From a virus, in IMG/VR virus record IMGVR_UViG_3300042691_020411, positions 1 to 61,476 of that record: a stretch of 61,476 nucleotides of DNA, one strand, 5' to 3'. Shown here piece after piece: positions 32,944 to 40,464 of this stretch. Below the pieces are notes generated by a model. It was not told the origin of the DNA, searched no databases, and saw nothing but the letters and a program-made list of their open reading frames with translations. Every line of letters starts with the position of its first letter. The first letter of the stretch is position 1. The position numbers and the translations under genes are program-made.

Positions 32944-33473
32944 ACACTGAAGAACGACAAGACATCGTTTACTTTACAGGTTATGAAGTCGAGCATACTA
33001 TTTGCTATGGTATGTATACATTGTTTGTAGTAGGTACTCCTCCGCTTGAAGAAATTTTGCATAAAGCAAACGATACACAGTCGTTTCTAGACGAGTCTAA
33101 ACGTATTAAACATATCTACTTTGGCACTAGTCAAAGTTTTAATCCCAGATCAATTAGCCACGAAGAATATAAAGCGTGGGATGAAGTTATTATTGGCTGT
33201 TTAAAAGCAGACTATTGGGTTTCATTGGACTTTGGTGTTGAACACATCGAAGGTGTATTGGAATCCGCTTATAACGAATATCCTCGCTTTGTTCCTATGA
33301 TTAGTGTTAAGCTACCTTACATTAATCAACTCAACTATAATGCCACACTTAAACTGGATGACCGAACTTGGGGTGCTACAAATCCAGGTGTGTGGACACA
33401 TCACCTACAGAGCCTGATGAGTAAAGACAAGTATACTCATTGGGATCAGTACACACAAGATACACCAACATGA
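32934..33473 (+). CDS. Conserved phage protein of unknown function (179 aa)
   Basis: Begins MGLNTEERQDIVYFTGYEVE, a conserved opening I know from T4-like phages, and contains YFGTSQSFNPRS and KADYWVSLDFGVEHIE. It overlaps the dehydrogenase by ten bases and the next gene by four. The FVPMISVKLPYINQLNYNA segment suggests a beta-rich core. Function not known; the company suggests the dpdA/sugar operon. Confidence 0.65.
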   Translation: MGLNTEERQDIVYFTGYEVEHTICYGMYTLFVVGTPPLEEILHKANDTQSFLDESKRIKHIYFGTSQSFNPRSISHEEYKAWDEVIIGCLKADYWVSLDFGVEHIEGVLESAYNEYPRFVPMISVKLPYINQLNYNATLKLDDRTWGATNPGVWTHHLQSLMSKDKYTHWDQYTQDTPT

Positions 33474-33865
33474 TTATTAAACAAGACATTCGCCCAAATA
33501 AAATGATATGGGTTACTTTTCGCAAAGAAGGTATACATAAATACCCAGCGGCGCTGACAGATCCAGCGTTGGCTACAGGAGATGAATATGACGTATCGTT
33601 TTTGGGTTATCCTCATCGCCACATCTTTCATTTCAGGGTGTGGATCAGTGTGCTCCACAATGATAGGGACATCGAGTTCATCCAGTTTAAACGATGGCTC
33701 GAGTCGCTGTATAATGGTCAAGGTGCCGTTCTAAGCCTTGACTTCAAGAGTTGTGAAATGATGTCAGACGACCTGTTTGACGTTATTTCCAATAAGTATC
33801 CAGGTCGAGAGATTTGGATTGAAATCTCCGAAGACGGAGAAAATGGTTCTTTCATCAAATACTAA
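33470..33865 (+). CDS. Conserved phage protein of unknown function (131 aa)
   Basis: MIIKQDIRPNKMIWVTFRKE, then FLGYPHRHIFHFRVWISVLH and SLDFKSCEMMSDDLFDVISN. Start at 33470 overlaps the upstream stop (ATGA). It shows the alternating strand pattern of its upstream neighbour (SLDF in both), so the two may be related or form a complex. No motif is recognised. Confidence 0.65.
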   Translation: MIIKQDIRPNKMIWVTFRKEGIHKYPAALTDPALATGDEYDVSFLGYPHRHIFHFRVWISVLHNDRDIEFIQFKRWLESLYNGQGAVLSLDFKSCEMMSDDLFDVISNKYPGREIWIEISEDGENGSFIKY

Positions 33866-33877
33866 TAAGAGGCTGCA

Positions 33878-34141
33878 ATGGCTAAAAACTATAACGATAT
33901 CAATTATTTTGAAACTCGTACCGACATCGTCAAAATTTTTGACGACTTGGAATCATTCCATAACTTTTGTCGTATGGAATTAATTGAGTTTAATGAAGCT
34001 CATCTCTACAACAGAGAAAGTTGGCAATGGCGTAACTACGAAAAGAGCACACGCCCACGTAAGCCGTGGAATGGTGAAAAGAAACAATGGAGTGGCGAAA
34101 GAAAGCCGTACCAAGGCAACAAGCCACGTTATAATCAATGA
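33878..34141 (+). CDS. Small basic protein (87 aa)
   Basis: A conserved N-terminal half (DIVKIFDDLESFHNFCRMEL) and a C-terminal tail rich in Arg, Lys, Trp, Asn and Gly (KPWNGEKKQWSGERKP), probably disordered and nucleic-acid binding. Four-base overlap with the following glycosyltransferase. Shine-Dalgarno-like AGAGG upstream. Function unknown. Confidence 0.65.
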   Translation: MAKNYNDINYFETRTDIVKIFDDLESFHNFCRMELIEFNEAHLYNRESWQWRNYEKSTRPRKPWNGEKKQWSGERKPYQGNKPRYNQ

Positions 34142-35232
34142 CCGTATTTTTAGTTGATCTAGAAGCAGTCGAGACAAGGTACACGGGTCAATGGAAGACT
34201 CATGTACCTGCTCTTTTACGAAAGGCAGGACACAATGTTCAAGTTATCTCTGGCCCTACGGATATTCCTACAGCCACTACTCCTGGTGCTTTTCTTAATT
34301 TTGGTGGCACCAATATATACAAGTCTGCACAAGTTGAGCAGATGGGCAGGTTATTTTGTAACGGAGCCGTTCATTCCGGCGATCACTTTATTTTTACTGA
34401 TGCTTGGCACCCGGGCATCATAAATTTAAAGTACATGAGTGAGTTATTAGGAATCCCAATAACTACACACGGTTTATGGCATGCTGGCAGTTATGATCCT
34501 CAGGATTTCTTAGGACGTCTAGTTGGTAATAAGCCGTGGGTTAGAAATGCTGAAAAAAGTTTTTATCATGCATTTGATCATAACTATTTTGCTACAGAAT
34601 TTCATGTGCATTTGTTTATGAAGCAATTACTTAATGACGGATATACTACTGAAAATCCGTGGTGGCACGAAGATTGGCAAGAACGCTATGATAGTGGAAA
34701 AATTGTCAAGACAGGTTGGCCTATGGAATATATGCAAGACACCTTGCGTATGTACAAGAATATGCCTAAACGTAATCTAATTTTATTCCCGCATCGAATT
34801 GCTCCTGAGAAGCAAGTTGAGATTTTTCGAGATTTAGCTACGCACTTGCCACAATACGAATTTATAGTTTGCCAGGATCAGCAACTAACAAAGAATGAGT
34901 ATCATAACTTGTTAGGCGAAGCAAAAATAGTGTTTAGTGCTAACTTACAAGAAACACTAGGCATTAGTTGCTACGAAGGTGCAGTGGTCGATGCTATTCC
35001 AATGGTTCCGGATAGACTAAGCTACAGCGAAATGTATTATGATACTTTTAAATATCCAAGCACATGGACTGAATCTTTTGAATCCTACGAAGCAAGCAGA
35101 CCTTTTTTAGTTAGTAAGATTATGCAATATATGGAAAACTATACTAAGTTTGTTCCTACTGTACATAAACAATCGAAGGATTTACATGAACATTTCTTCA
35201 GCGCAAATGGATTACTCAATAACATCAAGTAA
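34138..35232 (+). CDS. GT-B fold glycosyltransferase
   Basis: 364 residues. The C-terminal domain contains LILFPHRIAPEKQVEIFRDL, as in GT4-type enzymes, and ETLGISCYEGAVVDAIPMVP, the E-x7-E type nucleotide-sugar motif. The N-terminal domain has HVPALLRKAGHNVQVISGP. The acceptor could be phage DNA, virion protein or a host glycan; position at the end of the dpdA/sugar-dehydrogenase operon makes a DNA-modification role worth testing but not shown. Confidence 0.75.
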   Translation: MTVFLVDLEAVETRYTGQWKTHVPALLRKAGHNVQVISGPTDIPTATTPGAFLNFGGTNIYKSAQVEQMGRLFCNGAVHSGDHFIFTDAWHPGIINLKYMSELLGIPITTHGLWHAGSYDPQDFLGRLVGNKPWVRNAEKSFYHAFDHNYFATEFHVHLFMKQLLNDGYTTENPWWHEDWQERYDSGKIVKTGWPMEYMQDTLRMYKNMPKRNLILFPHRIAPEKQVEIFRDLATHLPQYEFIVCQDQQLTKNEYHNLLGEAKIVFSANLQETLGISCYEGAVVDAIPMVPDRLSYSEMYYDTFKYPSTWTESFESYEASRPFLVSKIMQYMENYTKFVPTVHKQSKDLHEHFFSANGLLNNIK

Positions 35233-35605
35233 TAGTGTTGATACTATTACATTAGATGATACCATTACAATAAGTAACGGATCCAGTTACTACTATACCA
35301 CAGGTGCAGGCGTATCTGGAAGCAGTGGAACTATTTCTATCACCGGAGGTGGCAGTAGTGGCACTAGTTATACTATCGGTGGCGCAGGATCTGGAGGGTT
35401 TGCAGGTATTACAGCACAGGATGTTAGTACATTTAACTGGAATCTAAACGAAGAATTTGTTAACTGTCTTCCAGACCTTAATAGAATTAAAAATATGTGT
35501 GAACAATATCCCGGACTAAAAATAGCCTACGAAAAATTTGTCACCACGTATAAACTAGTAAGAGATGATTATGATACTCCAGAAGATCAAAGACCTAAGC
35601 CTTAA
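35186..35605 (+). CDS. Small structural-like protein with Ser/Thr/Gly N-terminus (139 aa)
   Basis: Residues 1-75 are Ser, Thr, Gly and Tyr repeats (SSGTISITGGGSSGTSYTIG), as in phage fibre or decoration proteins. The C-terminal helix, DLNRIKNMCEQYPGLKIAYE, is conserved in marine T4-like phages. The start at 35186 has AAGGA upstream and lies inside the glycosyltransferase end. The gene at 36010 has the same plan, with a cupin between. Possibly a virion appendage; uncertain. Confidence 0.6.
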   Translation: MNISSAQMDYSITSSNSVDTITLDDTITISNGSSYYYTTGAGVSGSSGTISITGGGSSGTSYTIGGAGSGGFAGITAQDVSTFNWNLNEEFVNCLPDLNRIKNMCEQYPGLKIAYEKFVTTYKLVRDDYDTPEDQRPKP

Positions 35606-36047
35606 TTGGTTAGAGCGTCATGACCGCAAACGTGTTATTATGGATCGTCAGTGTAACGAACCATTGTTAACTCGTTACTATTTGTTTTTAAAGGAACGTA
35701 AACGTTTTCCGTTTAACGTGTTCTTACACAAGTTTCACAAAGGCGATCCTGGAGATGTGCATGATCATCCGTGGCCGTATTTTACACTAATATTAAAAGG
35801 CGGCTACTATGAATATACACCTAATTTTGAATATGGCAAAATGGTTGGAGAAACTAAGCATTGGCGTGGTCCTGGTCACTTCCGTATTTGTAGTGCTTAC
35901 AGCTACCATCGTATCGAATTGGTTCCTGGGATAACTGCTTGGACTTTGTTTATGCCAGGGCCGCAAACAAGAGAATGGGGATTCCTTGTTAATAACAGAT
36001 GGACACATAATGACAACTATCTTGAAGAACACAAACATCACAGTTAG
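35565..36047 (+). CDS. Cupin-like protein (160 aa)
   Basis: HDHPWPYFTLILKGGYYEY is the first cupin motif (HxH...G...Y) and the second half has RICSAYSYHRIELVPG with a further His. Single-domain cupins bind a metal and catalyse isomerisation or dioxygenation, or simply bind sugars. Start 35565 or 35571. Overlaps both neighbours by 41 and 38 bases, so the three genes are tightly linked. The reaction is unknown. Confidence 0.7.
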   Translation: MIMILQKIKDLSLNWLERHDRKRVIMDRQCNEPLLTRYYLFLKERKRFPFNVFLHKFHKGDPGDVHDHPWPYFTLILKGGYYEYTPNFEYGKMVGETKHWRGPGHFRICSAYSYHRIELVPGITAWTLFMPGPQTREWGFLVNNRWTHNDNYLEEHKHHS

Positions 36048-36408
36048 CCCAGGATACGGTGCTGTGCCTACTACAGCCACACCGTTAAGTGGACAGTTCC
36101 TAACATCCACTGGAACAACTACTACCCCATACTACACTACTGGTACTAACTCTACATGGGTAACTCCAAACAGTGAAGTAATGAGGATTAACCAAACTAA
36201 CCCGCCGACTATAGAAGTTAAAGGTAATATGGTTATCAACGGGCGCGACTTAGAAGAACGGTTAGACACAATCGAAAAAGTCTTGCAAATTCCCGAAAGA
36301 GATGTTAAACTAGAAAAAAAGCATCCTAAGCTAAAGAAACTGTATGACGAATACATTACAGCATTGGGAAAGTACCGAACATTCGAAGCAATCAAAGGAG
36401 AAGAATGA
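36010..36408 (+). CDS. Small structural-like protein with Thr/Pro-rich N-terminus (132 aa)
   Basis: The N-terminus (NTNITVSPGYGAVPTTATPL) is Thr/Gly/Ser-rich; the C-terminal half is helical with GRDLEERLDTIEKVLQIPER and KKHPKLKKLYDEYITALGKY. This layout parallels the gene at 35186, including a C-terminal helix with a KxAYExF / KKLYDEYI-like pattern. Conserved in marine T4-like phages. Probably structural; no firm assignment. Confidence 0.6.
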   Translation: MTTILKNTNITVSPGYGAVPTTATPLSGQFLTSTGTTTTPYYTTGTNSTWVTPNSEVMRINQTNPPTIEVKGNMVINGRDLEERLDTIEKVLQIPERDVKLEKKHPKLKKLYDEYITALGKYRTFEAIKGEE

Positions 36409-36641
36409 TGAAAGAATTACACGAGTCAGTAGCACACACCGCTAAAGAAATGACTATTAAAGAAAACGAAGGATTTAGAATTCGTTTAGAAAAACACGAA
36501 GTAATTAATCCTAAAGGTCTGTTTAGTCTTGACATTATTCAAGAAAGTTTGAAAGACGGCAAAGTTGCCGATAGTCAAACTTATAACTTCTTCATGACTA
36601 AGGAAGAATTACAAGCATTAGCATACGGATTAACTGCATGA
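36405..36641 (+). CDS. Small conserved phage protein (78 aa)
   Basis: A charged alpha/beta protein, MMKELHESVAHTAKEMTIKE and later FFMTKEELQALAYGL. Overlaps both neighbours by four bases. Start 36405 or 36408 (ATGATG). Function unknown. Confidence 0.6.
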   Translation: MMKELHESVAHTAKEMTIKENEGFRIRLEKHEVINPKGLFSLDIIQESLKDGKVADSQTYNFFMTKEELQALAYGLTA

Positions 36642-37129
36642 AGAAAGTTTATTACGACTGGCAACAAGTAGAGGGTGCATGTTTAGAGATTGCTAGACAA
36701 ATGCACAATCATTATTGGCGTCCTGATTATATAGTAGGTATCGGTCGAGGTGGATTAATACCTGCGAATTTGTTAAGCCAATATACTGGTGTTAAGATGA
36801 ATAGCTTAGATATTAGTCTACGTGACGGTGGCGATACTGTTAGCAATTTAGGCATGGCTGAAGATGCATTTAATGGTAAAAAGATTTTAATTGTCGACGA
36901 CATTAACGATCAAGGTTCGACTATTAATTGGATCAAAAACGATTGGCCAAGTGGATGTTTTCCAGATGATCCTAAATGGGAATCTGTTTGGGGAGATAGT
37001 GTTCGCTTTGCAGTACTAACACACAATCAATCAAGTCAGGTTAAGGATCCAGATTATTATGTTTGGACTGTAAACAAAGCAGAAGAAGATTGTTGGTTAG
37101 TTTATCCTTGGGAAGAGTTTTGGTTATGA
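36638..37129 (+). CDS. Phosphoribosyltransferase (PRTase family)
   Basis: The type I PRTase PRPP-binding motif is KILIVDDINDQGSTI, preceded by VGIGRGGLIPANLLSQ as in xanthine/hypoxanthine PRTases. 163 residues, typical. C-terminal YYVWTVNKAEEDCWLVYPWE is also seen in bacterial xanthine-type PRTases. It would salvage a purine base or act on a modified base; a link to the 7-deazaguanine pathway in the same stretch is possible but speculative. Confidence 0.85.
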   Translation: MKKVYYDWQQVEGACLEIARQMHNHYWRPDYIVGIGRGGLIPANLLSQYTGVKMNSLDISLRDGGDTVSNLGMAEDAFNGKKILIVDDINDQGSTINWIKNDWPSGCFPDDPKWESVWGDSVRFAVLTHNQSSQVKDPDYYVWTVNKAEEDCWLVYPWEEFWL

Positions 37130-37329
37130 TAAAATCATTAATTAAATTAGTTTTAGGAATTACACTACTAGTAGTAGTAATTGTTGTTGGGCCGTTACTC
37201 GGTATTTGGTCATTGAATACATTGTTTCCAGTGTTAGCAATTCCATATACATGGGAAACTTGGGCTGCGTTTTTATTACTGTTTGGTAGTGCTACTGGAT
37301 TACGATTTGGTAGTAGGAGAAAAGAATGA
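37126..37329 (+). CDS. Small membrane protein (67 aa)
   Basis: Two hydrophobic helices: LIKLVLGITLLVVVIVVGPL and WAAFLLLFGSATGL, with a basic C-terminus (RFGSRRKE). The segment GPLLGIWSLNTLFPVLAIPY is conserved in marine T4-like phages. Four-base overlaps with both neighbours. Role unknown. Confidence 0.65.
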   Translation: MIKSLIKLVLGITLLVVVIVVGPLLGIWSLNTLFPVLAIPYTWETWAAFLLLFGSATGLRFGSRRKE

Positions 37330-37511
37330 GTGCCGAAGACAAATTAACTATAGAAGCATTAAAAGAAAAAATTGCTAAAGTAGATATAGATATGGCAGAA
37401 TTACAACGAACCGGCGATGCTAGTCGTAAATTCGAAGTGTTAAGTGAATATAGAGCATATTTAAACGACGAACTAAAAATGTTAGAACGTGAACAACGTG
37501 AACAACGATAA
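37326..37511 (+). CDS. Small coiled-coil protein (61 aa)
   Basis: Entirely helical and charged: LTIEALKEKIAKVDIDMAEL, then LNDELKMLEREQREQR. Overlaps neighbours at both ends. Function unknown. Confidence 0.55.
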   Translation: MSAEDKLTIEALKEKIAKVDIDMAELQRTGDASRKFEVLSEYRAYLNDELKMLEREQREQR

Positions 37512-37701
37512 TACTATAACAGTGGTGTGGGATAACCAGAATGGTTTTTGGTGGAACGAAACTTGCGCTATGGTATTAGAAGTATTTGGGTTGCCTGGTG
37601 ACAGATACGAATCAAAACCAGAACATGATTACATGAGCTTTACTTTTAAAAACAAAAAGGATGCAGACTTATGCAAGATTCTACTCTCCGAACGAATATA
37701 G
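37489..37701 (+). CDS. Small conserved phage protein (70 aa)
   Basis: GTG start (37489 or 37498) within the end of the coiled-coil gene. Contains WWNETCAMVLEVFGLPGDRY and the end MSFTFKNKKDADLCKILLS, a pattern conserved in T4-like cyanophages and related phages. No function known. Confidence 0.6.
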   Translation: MNNVNNDNTITVVWDNQNGFWWNETCAMVLEVFGLPGDRYESKPEHDYMSFTFKNKKDADLCKILLSERI

Positions 37702-37895
37702 AAATTGCGATGGTAGTTATCGCTTTTTTGATTGCAATCGCTTTTATGTTTTTCTTTGCACCAAAACGTGGAGACGTCGTTGTAATTAATTGTACATGGA
37801 GTGAAATAATTCCAGATTTTACACCTCAGATGAAAGAGGCTTGCAGACAAGCACGTATAAAAAATGCTCAAAAAGAGTTGCAAAAACCTAAATAA
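37671..37895 (+). CDS. Small membrane-anchored protein (74 aa)
   Basis: One N-terminal transmembrane helix (IAMVVIAFLIAIAFMFFF) then a polar domain with two Cys (VINCTWSEIIPDF and EACRQARIKNAQ). It overlaps the previous gene by 31 bases. Function unknown. Confidence 0.55.
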   Translation: MQDSTLRTNIEIAMVVIAFLIAIAFMFFFAPKRGDVVVINCTWSEIIPDFTPQMKEACRQARIKNAQKELQKPK

Positions 37896-37906
37896 GATTG
37901 TATAAT
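37878..37906 (+). promoter_or_regulatory. folE: Sigma-70-type promoter for folE-queE operon
   Basis: TTGCAA (37878-37883), 17-base spacer, TATAAT (37901-37906), about 40 bases before the folE start. It would drive folE, queE, the 2OG oxygenase, rnh and following genes, which all overlap or nearly overlap. Confidence 0.75.
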
Positions 37907-37914
37907 AAACATAT

Positions 37915-37939
37915 GGCAATACCTCTGCCTTAACATAGG
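37915..37939 (+). promoter_or_regulatory. folE: Small hairpin in the folE leader
   Basis: GGCA, 7-nt loop ATACCTC, TGCC, at the very start of the predicted transcript. CCT in the loop is complementary to AGG of the ribosome binding site (37937-37939). The pairing is short and the element weakly supported. Confidence 0.2.
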
Positions 37940-37946
37940 AAAATTA

Positions 37947-38783
37947 ATGACAACAAAATTTAAACCAGACCCAACAATGAACACTCCCATTGATCGAGAG
38001 TTTATTGAGGACAAATACGAGCCATTGGGCAAGCCCGTATATATTAAAAAAGAAACAGCACTTGACGCAATGTCGGGTGATGGTGGATATCAAGAAGCAT
38101 ATTTAGGCGATCATCTTCGCTTTAAAATGAAACGTGAAGGTAAACGGTTCTGGGCTGGCGATAATATTAGCGATTTCTTGCACGAAGGCGATAAAGAAAA
38201 ACTAATAGATGAAGCAACAGAAGCATTTGAACTAGTACTTGATCGCTTGCTTATTGATAGAGAAAATGATCCTAATAGTAAAGGTACAGCAAGACGTCTT
38301 GCTAAAATGTACTTTAATGAAATTATGGCAGGACGATATGACTCAGCACCAGACGCAACAGCATTTCCAAACGACTCGGCAGACCGCTATGAGGGTATGT
38401 TGGTTGTACGTAGTGAGCTTCGCTCTATGTGTAGTCATCATCATCAGCCCGTTACTGGTGTTGCTTACATTGGTATTATTGCGGCTCAAAAACTTATTGG
38501 ATTATCTAAGTACACTCGTATTGCACAATGGTGTGCCCGCAGAGGAACGTTACAAGAAGAACTCTGCAACGATATTGCAAGAGAAATAGAAAAAGCCACA
38601 GGTGCAAAAGACCTAGGAGTTTATATCCAAGCAGTGCATGGTTGTTGCGAGAATCGTGGCATTATGGCACACTCTAGTCTAACACAAACAACTGTTCTCA
38701 AAGGTGCATTTAAAGATGACATGGGTACTAAGAAAGAATTCATGGACAATATTAAAATGCAACAGGAGTTTGCGCCACGATGA
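37947..38783 (+). CDS. folE: GTP cyclohydrolase I (FolE-like)
   Basis: Makes dihydroneopterin triphosphate from GTP, the first step to folate and to 7-deazaguanines. Zinc-site C-x2-H in MCSHHHQPVTG (Cys162, His165), LIGLSKYTRIAQWCARR (183-199) and the third ligand in HGCCENRG (Cys233/234). It is 278 residues, with an N-terminal extension of about 80 residues compared to the E. coli enzyme (222). Shine-Dalgarno AGGA is seven bases upstream. With queE (39610) and dpdA (29259) it suggests a DNA-modification pathway more than a folate role. Confidence 0.9.
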   Translation: MTTKFKPDPTMNTPIDREFIEDKYEPLGKPVYIKKETALDAMSGDGGYQEAYLGDHLRFKMKREGKRFWAGDNISDFLHEGDKEKLIDEATEAFELVLDRLLIDRENDPNSKGTARRLAKMYFNEIMAGRYDSAPDATAFPNDSADRYEGMLVVRSELRSMCSHHHQPVTGVAYIGIIAAQKLIGLSKYTRIAQWCARRGTLQEELCNDIAREIEKATGAKDLGVYIQAVHGCCENRGIMAHSSLTQTTVLKGAFKDDMGTKKEFMDNIKMQQEFAPR

Positions 38784-39001
38784 ACGATGATAAATTACAA
38801 CGTCTTTACAATAACTTTTTAGAATTTGCTGATCACATGTGTACGGAAAATAGTCCTATGGAAGTTGCGGCTATTATGATGACGCAAGCATTAACCATTT
38901 ATAAAAGTGCTATGAGCGAAGATGAATACAATCAGATGGTTGATAGCATATCAGAAAGCAGAAGCAAAGTTAAAACTTTTAAAAGGCATTCGATACAATG
39001 A
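38780..39001 (+). CDS. Small conserved phage protein (73 aa)
   Basis: Helical: LQRLYNNFLEFADHMCTENS, then PMEVAAIMMTQALTIYK and DSISESRSKVKTF. The pattern NSPMEVAAIM is conserved in T4-like cyanophages. Four-base overlaps with folE and the next gene. Function unknown. Confidence 0.65.
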   Translation: MNDDKLQRLYNNFLEFADHMCTENSPMEVAAIMMTQALTIYKSAMSEDEYNQMVDSISESRSKVKTFKRHSIQ

Positions 39002-39390
39002 AATCACAAATTCCAGCAGAAGGTATAATGCAAACAAACGATTGGGGAGATAGTCGAGTCTATCGCGTTGCTTGTGGGTGTGGTGATGAAAATCATAATC
39101 ATAATATTTGGATCGAAGCAGACCAACACGATATTATTGTTACTGTCTACACTACAGGTAAAACTAACTTTTGGTCAAAGACCCGATGGTATCATATTTG
39201 GACATTGTTAACTAAAGGCTATATTGATACCGAGTCAAGTGTACACCTAAATAAACAACAAGCTCTTAACTATGCAGAAACTCTAAAGAGTGCTATAACA
39301 GATGTTGAAGAATTTAGAGCAAAAGATAAAATCAATCGTGAAAATGGCAGGCGCATGACGATGATTGCACAAGAAGGAGATTGTGTATGA
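38998..39390 (+). CDS. Conserved phage protein with CxC/His cluster (130 aa)
   Basis: YRVACGCGDENHNHNIWIEA near residues 22-41 (CGC and two His) could bind metal. Then FWSKTRWYHIWTLLTKGYID and a helical C-terminus. It lies between folE and queE with overlaps at both ends. Function unknown; not a QueD (no C-x3-H/HxH pattern of that family). Confidence 0.6.
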   Translation: MKSQIPAEGIMQTNDWGDSRVYRVACGCGDENHNHNIWIEADQHDIIVTVYTTGKTNFWSKTRWYHIWTLLTKGYIDTESSVHLNKQQALNYAETLKSAITDVEEFRAKDKINRENGRRMTMIAQEGDCV

Positions 39391-39617
39391 CCACAGCAAA
39401 ACAATTAACAGACGAACTTATCTATCGTATGAAAACTACAGACCTAAATAAGTTTGAAATTAAACGCGAAGTAGGCGAGAATTGGTTACCGCAAGGTACA
39501 GTACCATTTGATTTATACGCTAGTAAAGGCATTGCTACATTTACTGTATGGGCAGAATCAATTCAAGATGCAGAACATCAAGTAAGTCAGTTTTTAGAAA
39601 GAGACGAAGATGAGTAA
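39387..39617 (+). CDS. Small conserved phage protein (76 aa)
   Basis: MTTAKQLTDELIYRMKTTDL, then a small beta-domain (NWLPQGTVPFDLYASKGIAT). ATG at 39387 is preferred to TTG at 39381. Overlaps both neighbours. Function unknown. Confidence 0.6.
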   Translation: MTTAKQLTDELIYRMKTTDLNKFEIKREVGENWLPQGTVPFDLYASKGIATFTVWAESIQDAEHQVSQFLERDEDE

Positions 39618-40464
39618 AATTAAAATAGCGGAACTGTTTTACAGTATCCAAGGTGAAGGACGCTACATGGGCGTTCCGTCTGTGTTTCTACGCACATTCG
39701 GTTGTAACTTTAAATGTGCTGGTTTTGGCATGCCACGTGACACAATTAGTATTGAAGCAGATGATATTGCATACACTCATGCAAACATTGAGTCATTTCA
39801 AAAATATGAAGACTTGCCGTTAGTATCTACAGGTTGTGACAGCTATGCAAGTTGGCATCCTGCGTTTAAAGATTTGAGTCCAATGCTTACTAGTGAAGCA
39901 ATCGCAGATCGTATTATGGAGATTCTTCCGCAAGATCATTGGAAGGACGAGCATCTAGTTATTACAGGTGGTGAGCCGTTGCTAGGTTGGCAACGTGCTT
40001 ATCCAGATTTAATTAATAACACTAAGATGCGTGACTTAAAAGAAATTACGTTTGAAACAAATGGTACCCAGCGTCTTACTCCGGAGTTTAAGGGCTTCTT
40101 GGCTAAATGGAATAGTGTAGTAGGCAGAGAACTTACATTTAGTGTAAGTGCTAAACTTCCATGTAGTGGCGAGAAGTGGGAAGAAGCAATTCTGCCAGAA
40201 GTAGTTTGCGAATACGAAGAAGTTGGTACAGCATATTTGAAATTTGTTATTGCTACAGAACAAGACTTTGCTGATGCCGAATGTGCTATTGCGGCTTATC
40301 GTAAAGCAGGATTCAAAGGGCATGTTTATCTAATGCCAGTCGGCGGTGTTGAAAGTGTCTACGCAATGAATAATAAAAACGTAGCATTGTTGGCTATGAA
40401 AAACGGATTACGTTATAGTGACAGACTACAAGTACCATTGTTTAAAAATGAGTGGGGAACTTAA
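39610..40464 (+). CDS. queE: 7-carboxy-7-deazaguanine synthase (QueE-like radical SAM)
   Basis: N-terminal FYSIQGEGRYMGVPSVFLRT is the QueE signature. The radical-SAM cluster motif starts CNFKC (Cys32, Cys36), but the third Cys of CxxxCxxC is missing at that spot; Cys76 in STGCDSYASW likely supplies it after a loop of 39 residues. GGEPLLGWQ is the SAM-binding GGE motif. QueE makes 7-carboxy-7-deazaguanine in the route to preQ0. 284 residues, longer than host QueE (about 220) mainly by this loop. In the folE operon. Confidence 0.88.
   Translation: MSKIKIAELFYSIQGEGRYMGVPSVFLRTFGCNFKCAGFGMPRDTISIEADDIAYTHANIESFQKYEDLPLVSTGCDSYASWHPAFKDLSPMLTSEAIADRIMEILPQDHWKDEHLVITGGEPLLGWQRAYPDLINNTKMRDLKEITFETNGTQRLTPEFKGFLAKWNSVVGRELTFSVSAKLPCSGEKWEEAILPEVVCEYEEVGTAYLKFVIATEQDFADAECAIAAYRKAGFKGHVYLMPVGGVESVYAMNNKNVALLAMKNGLRYSDRLQVPLFKNEWGT

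Noticed and set aside
38998-39390. QueD candidate because it lies between folE and queE
   Set aside because: Its CGC/HNH cluster does not fit the zinc and catalytic pattern of QueD, and it lacks the T-fold motifs.
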